A stretch of DNA of 6,261 bases from Methylacidiphilum caldifontis (GTDB lineage Bacteria; Verrucomicrobiota; Verrucomicrobiia; Methylacidiphilales; CAMAQI01), in NCBI GenBank assembly GCA_945860255.1, contig CAMAQI010000139.1:1-6261 (forward strand). The letters are read 5' to 3'. The notes under the pieces are model-generated. The model worked only from the letters and a program-made list of their open reading frames with translations, was not told where the DNA came from and searched no databases. Position numbers and translations under genes: made by a program. Below are positions 1 through 4,527 of this stretch, piece by piece; the first letter of the stretch is position 1; every line of letters starts with the position of its first letter.

Positions 1-311
1 GCATCTCGGGAACCACCATTGGATCGACCCAAGGAGCAGGAGCTTCAATCTCCTCTCTCACCCTGGCGATTCAATCGATTGCACGTCGAAGAGCCGAAAT
101 TGCTGCAGATATTTCAAAGTTTAATTTTCATATTTCAAATCTGCGGGGAGAAAGTGTGAATGACAACGAAGCGAATAGCAAAATTAAAGATTTGAATGTT
201 GCTGAAGAAACGACGCAATTATCAAAAAATAATATTTTGCTTCAAGCAAGCACCGCCATCCTTGCGCAAGCAAATAACTCTCAACAAAATCTCTTAACGA
301 TTTTGAGATAG
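1..311 (+). CDS. Flagellin, C-terminal part (5' end outside window)
   Basis: This is the last 102 codons of a flagellin, the subunit that polymerises into the flagellar filament after export by the flagellar type III system. The frame begins at base 3 and stops with TAG at 309-311. The visible part matches the conserved C-terminal D0/D1 helices. A helix around IQSIARRRAEIAADISKF leads to the hallmark ISNLRGE turn. Then come DLNVAEETTQLSKNNILLQ and ASTAILAQANNSQQNLLTIL, the family pattern of (D/E)E(T/S)xxLxKxxILxQAxxAxLAQANxxPQxxLxLL. The usual Pro near the end is replaced by Ser (NNSQQN), and the protein ends in Leu-Arg. The central variable domain and the start are not in the window, so full length and paralogue type are unknown. 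The next gene is on the opposite strand and converges on it, so this is the last gene of its transcript. Family assignment is firm. Confidence 0.93.
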   Translation, partial: ISGTTIGSTQGAGASISSLTLAIQSIARRRAEIAADISKFNFHISNLRGESVNDNEANSKIKDLNVAEETTQLSKNNILLQASTAILAQANNSQQNLLTILR

Positions 312-330
312 GTCTCAATCTTTCAACAAA

Positions 331-378
331 AAATGATTTAAAAGACAGCTTTTGTATTAAAAAATGCAAAAGCTGTCT
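331..378 (-). terminator. Strong hairpin terminator between convergent genes
   Basis: A perfect 12-bp inverted repeat pairs AGACAGCTTTTG (343-354) with CAAAAGCTGTCT (367-378). The stem can extend inward by one G-U and three A-T pairs to an AAAA tetraloop at 359-362, giving about 16 pairs. Read on the minus strand, the stem is followed at once by TTTT and then by a further T-rich stretch ending in TTTTTT (342 down to 331), which is the normal shape of an intrinsic terminator. It lies about 58 bases past the stop of the Dabb gene. On the plus strand the hairpin follows the flagellin stop by 31 bases but has no T-tract after it, so for flagellin it may only block read-through or protect the 3' end. 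Confidence 0.75.
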
Positions 379-436
379 AACCGCTTTCAGAATCCTTCTG
401 AGAAAATATTCGACGATCTTAGTCTATTTTTGTCGA

Positions 437-733
437 TTAAGCCCAATCGTAAACAACAAATCGTTTCACATAAGGCTTGAATCCCTTTTCTAAAAACTCG
501 AGATGGATCGGATCATTTTGATAACTATCGGCTGCTTTTTGAGAGGGAAATGTCATCGAAATTCCAACCGCAAAACTATCATCAACTGCGCCGCGAGTAC
601 TGGGAACGGGAATCCCACAACGAAACTCCAAAACGTCCGTTATCTTAGAGAGCTTATTTGCCTCGGCTAAAAACTTTTCTCGGTTTTCAAGATGGGGTTT
701 ATCAATCCAAAAAATAACAACATGCGTGATCAT
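437..733 (-). CDS. Dabb-family (stress-responsive A/B barrel) small protein
   Basis: This 98-residue protein matches the Dabb family (PF07876), small dimeric alpha/beta ferredoxin-like barrels. The opening strand THVVIFWIDK (residues 3-12) carries the conserved early His4. The fourth segment has QNDPIHLEF (72-80) with a conserved His at 77, and the end is a barrel strand leading to VVYDW (93-97). Length is typical of a complete single-domain member. There is no signal peptide or membrane segment, so it is cytoplasmic. Some family members are enzymes (plant olivetolic acid cyclase), but most bacterial ones have no proven role, so no reaction should be assumed. The ATG start is well supported by the site at 740-747. 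The gene begins 20 bases after the stop of the GH-GT2 gene on the same strand, so the two are probably co-transcribed, although their functions have no obvious link. Confidence 0.85.
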   Translation of the reverse strand: MITHVVIFWIDKPHLENREKFLAEANKLSKITDVLEFRCGIPVPSTRGAVDDSFAVGISMTFPSQKAADSYQNDPIHLEFLEKGFKPYVKRFVVYDWA

Positions 734-739
734 TGCTTT

Positions 740-747
740 CCTCCACC
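740..747 (-). promoter_or_regulatory. Ribosome binding site of the Dabb gene
   Basis: The minus strand reads GGTGGAGG followed by six bases and ATG, a near-ideal Shine-Dalgarno site. It sits in the 20-base gap after the stop of the upstream GH-GT2 gene. It fixes the start at 733 and suggests that the small gene is translated efficiently and independently of its partner. Confidence 0.75.
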
Positions 748-753
748 TTCAAT

Positions 754-3363
754 TTATTTATTTTTTTGACCTATTCCTACGGACTGTAGACCCGCACGTA
801 TTGCCGCGACTTGAACAAGCTCAGCCAAACGATAGCGCAATCTTAATCCTTGAAGGAGGCCTCCGAAAATAAAGATTCCCCATAAAGCGAGAACATAAGG
901 AATGTATTCTGGCGAGGTCAACATAAAGACCAAGCCAAAGGTAAATATAACCAAGAGTGCCAACAAGGTTAACGTGCTTAAATGAAGAAAGTTCCCCACT
1001 CGAGTGAGGCGTCTTCCATGGGGATAAATCTCCGTCATCGTTCGTAATCGTAAGTTCCACCAACGACTCACGAAAATATGGATATCCCAATCTTTCCATC
1101 CAGTATCTAAGCCGTAGTTCCACCCTTCACTTTCTAAAAGTTGAACACTCTCGTGCAGTAAGTCTCCACGCTCTTTTCCTCCCTCACTCCAAAAGGAGAG
1201 ATGTCCCGCCTTCCAGAAGGAGGTTGAGGCATGAGGAGACTCTTCTTTGGATCGAACGACACTTAAGGGTGTTCGTTTTTCCCGCAACCAGGTAAAATAT
1301 CTCGCCCAGGCTCGAACCCACGGTTGAGTCAACGCAAGCCGTAAGACAAGAAGTCTCGACATAAAACTGTCATGCTTCGGCTCAATACGGACACGGACCA
1401 TGTACAAAAGCGCCACGATCAAGTTCAACCCAAACATCACCAACGGAATGAGACGAATCTCAGTCAGCGGAATCGATAAAAAGAAGGTGAAGAGAGTAAG
1501 AACCATCCACTCAAAACTTCCTAGCAAATAAATCCAAAGGGATTCTGGACGTGAATAGATCGATTGAAAAAATCCGGTTCCAAAGATTCCGTGATAAATC
1601 ACAGGCTTTGTAAAAAGGGGTTCCAAATGTACTTGAGAATAAATAGTCCCCTTCCAAATCGCAGAACCGGTTAATCCGAAGTATTGAAGATGTTTGTAAC
1701 GCAATAAGGCCTCTGCCTCTCCATAGCCGCGTTGTTGTCCGTAATAAGCCTTCACGGTGAATCGACGGTAATGCCAAACCACAGCCGTCGGGGCAAAACC
1801 GATTAAATACCCCCGTTGCATAATCCGCCAACAAACATCGACGTCATCCCCAGCCTTACGATATTCAGGATCAAATCCCCCGATCTCCAACAAGGCCCAC
1901 TTGTAGTAAGCCATGTTACATCCAGGAACATGTTCCGCAATATTATCGGCGACCAAGATATGACTCGGGGATCCGGGAGAGGCCGCAACAGCCGCTTGAA
2001 TCCAATCGGTCGCAGGAGGTGAAATATTCGGACCTCCCGTCGCTGCAAAATTTCCTTGCTGTAGACTATGGACTAAAAAATAGATCCAATCTTGATCGAC
2101 CATACAATCAGAATCCGTAAAGGCAACAACCTCTCCCTCAGAGGCCTCGATTCCGACATTACGAGCAACACTTAACCCCTTGTTTTCTTGGACTATATTA
2201 CGGACCCAAGGAAATTCCTTCATCATCTCTTGCGTTTCATCGGTCGAACCGTCGTCGACAAAAACAACTTCATAATTGGGATAGTGAAGTTTGTGCAATG
2301 AACGAATACAGTCTTGTAAGGTTCTCGCCCCGTTATAAGAACAAACGACGATGGATACCTTTGGAAATTGTTCGAGTGGAAAACGTTCTGCAAGAGGACG
2401 ATCGGGATTCGCTAAATACGGCTTTAAAGCCTCATAAGATTTTTTCGGTCGACGATCCTTGGTCACAATTCCAAAGGCCCAATCCTCAACGTCGACCCCA
2501 TCGGTGAACCATTCATCAGTCCACGAAAAAAAGATCGTTCCTGCCAACCCGCTTTGAAAAACATTCTTCACATGTTGAGTCAGTAAGGTCGCTTGAGCCT
2601 CCTCCCCTTTGCGAATCGTATCGAGACCAAATTCACTTAAAATAAGGGGTTTGTCTCCGGAAAGATTTTGCAGACGTCCCAAATAATTAAGGAGATCTCG
2701 CTCCCGTTCCAAATAGACGTTATAGCTATAAAAGTCGACGTTTTGCGGAAGGAGATATTCGGTTGGAGGAAAATTTGCGTAGGCTACTAAGGCGCCTGGA
2801 TCGGCCTTTTTTACGGCAGCAACCAAAGAATCAACAAAACGAACCATTTTTTTAGCGCCGTACCAACGTACTAAATCCGGAGGGATTTCATTGTCGACAA
2901 AAAATCCCATCAATGCGGGATGGGCGACATGAGTTTCAGCCGCTTTCCGAACATTTTCTCGAATTGTTTGAAGTGCCTCGGGATCATCTAAAAATAAAAC
3001 CCGTTTATGCCAAGGGATCGTAATCATGATCCGAACGCGATGACGAGCCGCAAGATCCATGAACCAACGAGGCGGAGTATGATAAACCCGCACCACATTA
3101 ATTCCCATTTCACACATCAATTGAAAATCCCGTTCGACTTCCGATTCTAAAGGAAAATGAGGATCTCCCTCGCGGCGTGGACGAAAAGGTCCATAGGTCG
3201 CTCCTTGGAGAAAAAACTTGCGCTCTCCTTCAAAGAAAAATTTCGCTTTCACCTGAAGGCGAGGAAAATCTGAACTGATCGCTGTTGCTATGTTGATACC
3301 CACAATTGCCGAACGATGAAGCAAAGTTTTCCCCTGACAATTCAAATCAAACCTTCTGATCAA
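754..3363 (-). CDS. Glycoside hydrolase-glycosyltransferase family 2 membrane fusion protein
   Basis: This 869-residue protein probably makes or modifies a surface polysaccharide at the inner membrane. Residues ~36-318 look like a clan GH-A TIM barrel (GH2/GH5-like): GATYGPF near 54-60, a candidate acid/base Glu159 in VDNE, candidate nucleophile Glu244 in LSEFG, and FFSWTDEW at 278-285. Residues ~334-550 are a GT2 domain: VSIVVCSYNG (336-345), VDDGSTDE (369-376), metal-binding DSD (417-419), PGCNMAYYK (480-488) and GDDVD (505-509), with QQRGYGEAE following. Two hydrophobic segments (~607-630, 637-656), a soluble stretch (~660-790) and two more segments (~794-815, 821-840) complete it. No signal peptide is seen, so both catalytic domains are predicted cytoplasmic. 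The start is uncertain: the first possible codon is TTG at 3361-3363, just after an in-frame TAG and with no ribosome binding site. TTG at 3343-3345, preceded by AGAAGG at six bases, is at least as good. Donor sugar and product cannot be told. Confidence 0.85.
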   Translation of the reverse strand: MIRRFDLNCQGKTLLHRSAIVGINIATAISSDFPRLQVKAKFFFEGERKFFLQGATYGPFRPRREGDPHFPLESEVERDFQLMCEMGINVVRVYHTPPRWFMDLAARHRVRIMITIPWHKRVLFLDDPEALQTIRENVRKAAETHVAHPALMGFFVDNEIPPDLVRWYGAKKMVRFVDSLVAAVKKADPGALVAYANFPPTEYLLPQNVDFYSYNVYLERERDLLNYLGRLQNLSGDKPLILSEFGLDTIRKGEEAQATLLTQHVKNVFQSGLAGTIFFSWTDEWFTDGVDVEDWAFGIVTKDRRPKKSYEALKPYLANPDRPLAERFPLEQFPKVSIVVCSYNGARTLQDCIRSLHKLHYPNYEVVFVDDGSTDETQEMMKEFPWVRNIVQENKGLSVARNVGIEASEGEVVAFTDSDCMVDQDWIYFLVHSLQQGNFAATGGPNISPPATDWIQAAVAASPGSPSHILVADNIAEHVPGCNMAYYKWALLEIGGFDPEYRKAGDDVDVCWRIMQRGYLIGFAPTAVVWHYRRFTVKAYYGQQRGYGEAEALLRYKHLQYFGLTGSAIWKGTIYSQVHLEPLFTKPVIYHGIFGTGFFQSIYSRPESLWIYLLGSFEWMVLTLFTFFLSIPLTEIRLIPLVMFGLNLIVALLYMVRVRIEPKHDSFMSRLLVLRLALTQPWVRAWARYFTWLREKRTPLSVVRSKEESPHASTSFWKAGHLSFWSEGGKERGDLLHESVQLLESEGWNYGLDTGWKDWDIHIFVSRWWNLRLRTMTEIYPHGRRLTRVGNFLHLSTLTLLALLVIFTFGLVFMLTSPEYIPYVLALWGIFIFGGLLQGLRLRYRLAELVQVAAIRAGLQSVGIGQKNK

Positions 3364-3379
3364 GATCTATTTTCTACTG
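3364..3379. promoter_or_regulatory. Very short divergent intergenic junction
   Basis: Only 16 bases separate the outermost TTG start codons of two divergent genes. No Shine-Dalgarno sequence faces either start, and 16 bases cannot hold two separate promoters. Promoter elements must therefore lie inside the annotated 5' ends, or the true starts lie further inside each gene. A consensus TTGACA sits at 3380-3385 on the plus strand, overlapping the TTG used as the left-most start of the dehydrogenase. A weak A/T-rich -10-like TTTAAA follows at 3401-3406 after 15 bases. I saw no convincing promoter on the minus strand. Confidence 0.35.
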
Positions 3380-4525
3380 TTGACACACCCCGTCGCATTC
3401 TTTAAAAAAAAGAGGATGTGGAGCCTCCTATCCCTTTTTCTCCTGTTTTTAATCCCCCTCTGCTCCCAAGAGCTCATTCGCTCAGAAAAGCAGACCTTTA
3501 AAGTTGAAACCGTTATCGAGGGACTTAAAACCCCTTGGGCACTCGAAAAACTGCCGGATGGACGATTTCTTTTTACGGAGCGTTCTGGCTCTCTCCACTT
3601 TTTCGATGAAAAAGGTCTCGATCCCACTCCGATCTCTGGTCTCCCCGCTGTTTTTTCTAAGGGACAAGGGGGACTCCTCGATCTTAAACTGCATCCTCAG
3701 TATCAAGAAAATGGGTGGATCTATCTCTCTTATTCAGAACCAATTCAAGATAAGGCATTTACAAAAATAATTCGTGGAAAGATTATCGACCATCAATGGA
3801 GTTCCTCAGAAACCATCTTTGAGGCGCCACCCGAAGATTATACAAAGAATCCAATTCATTTCGGAACGAGAATGGTCTTTGACAATCAGCGCTATCTCTT
3901 TTTTTCGATTGGAGAACGGGGAGCAATGAATGAGGCACAAAATCTCTCGAAGGCTCAAGGGAAAATTCACCGCGTTTTTGATGATGGAAAGATCCCCACT
4001 GATAACCCCTTTTATAACCAACCGAAAGCAGTTAAAAGTATCTGGTGCTACGGAAATCGAAATCCCCAAGGTCTTTTCTTTGACCGAGAAAAAGGGAAAC
4101 TTTGGGAAACGGAGCACGGCCCCAAGGGGGGGGATGAACTCAACTTGATCGGAAAGGGGAATAATTACGGCTGGCCCTTAGTCAGTTATGGAATCAATTA
4201 CAACGGGAAACCGATCTCGGACAAGCAGGAAGCGGAGGGAATCACCAATCCCATCACCTATTGGGTTCCCTCGATTGCGGTCTCAAATCTCCTTCTCTAT
4301 CGTGGAAATCAATATTATCAGTGGAAAGAAAACCTATTCGTTGTCTCGTTGGGTCTTCAAAAATTTATTCGAATGGAAATTGTGAATGATCAAGTCACTC
4401 ATCAAGAAGTCATCTGGGAAATGAAAGGTCGGATGCGAGATATCCGTACTTTTGATGATGGATATATTTATATTCTCTTCAACGACCCTGGAAAAATCGT
4501 GAGACTTAAACCGTTTTCAAATTGA
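3380..4525 (+). CDS. PQQ-dependent aldose sugar dehydrogenase (YliI/Asd-type, GSDH family)
   Basis: This is a six-bladed beta-propeller quinoprotein of the glucose/sorbosone dehydrogenase family (PF07995), which oxidises aldoses to lactones in the periplasm using PQQ and calcium. Family signatures run in order: GLKTPWALEKLPDGRFLFTER (48-68), GLLDLKLHPQY (98-108), HFGTRMVFD (160-168, candidate active-site His160 and Arg164), SIGERG (176-181), QGKIHRV (193-199), IPTDNPF (205-211), YGNRNPQGL (224-232), EHGPKGGDELN (245-255) and NNYGWP (261-266). Length of 381 residues is full for the Asd type. From the TTG at 3380 the N-terminus has a KKKR basic patch (9-12) and a hydrophobic core (~15-27), a good signal peptide. 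Starting at ATG 3416 would remove the basic patch, and AGAGG abuts that ATG with no spacing, so TTG is preferred but not certain. The stop overlaps the start of the receptor gene, so the two are one operon. Substrate is not predictable. Confidence 0.88.
   Translation: MTHPVAFFKKKRMWSLLSLFLLFLIPLCSQELIRSEKQTFKVETVIEGLKTPWALEKLPDGRFLFTERSGSLHFFDEKGLDPTPISGLPAVFSKGQGGLLDLKLHPQYQENGWIYLSYSEPIQDKAFTKIIRGKIIDHQWSSSETIFEAPPEDYTKNPIHFGTRMVFDNQRYLFFSIGERGAMNEAQNLSKAQGKIHRVFDDGKIPTDNPFYNQPKAVKSIWCYGNRNPQGLFFDREKGKLWETEHGPKGGDELNLIGKGNNYGWPLVSYGINYNGKPISDKQEAEGITNPITYWVPSIAVSNLLLYRGNQYYQWKENLFVVSLGLQKFIRMEIVNDQVTHQEVIWEMKGRMRDIRTFDDGYIYILFNDPGKIVRLKPFSN
4126..4133 (+). repeat. G8 homopolymer inside the dehydrogenase signature
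   Basis: Eight consecutive G residues encode the end of Lys and the Gly-Gly of the HGPKGGDE motif. Most glycine codons nearby are GGA, so this uninterrupted run is unusual for the gene. The frame is intact as given: conserved sequence continues on both sides. A one-base slip would destroy the C-terminal third of the protein. Confidence 0.6.
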
Positions 4526-4527
4526 TG
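4523..4527 (+). promoter_or_regulatory. TGATG overlapping stop/start (translational coupling)
   Basis: The dehydrogenase ends with TGA at 4523-4525 and the receptor begins with ATG at 4525-4527, sharing one base. No Shine-Dalgarno sequence is visible just upstream (the preceding bases are A/T-rich coding sequence). Translation of the receptor is therefore likely to depend on ribosomes finishing the dehydrogenase, which would tie their amounts together. Confidence 0.7.

Noticed and set aside
184..369. A 61-codon minus-strand open frame over the flagellin end
   Set aside because: It is antisense to the conserved flagellin C-terminus and runs into the terminator hairpin, so it is a shadow of the real gene.
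385..405. A second small inverted repeat (CAGAA, 3-base gap, TTCTG) after the main hairpin
   Set aside because: The stem is only about five pairs and has no T-tract on either strand. The hairpin at 343-378 already explains termination here.
3416..3418. ATG at 3416 as the start of the dehydrogenase
   Set aside because: The AGAGG before it directly abuts the ATG, and starting there leaves a signal peptide with no basic residues. It is kept only as an alternative because the TTG start also lacks a ribosome binding site.
3482..4117. Several 65-103 codon frames on both strands over the dehydrogenase gene
   Set aside because: All overlap a full-length, motif-rich quinoprotein frame and none has a recognisable domain or start signal.
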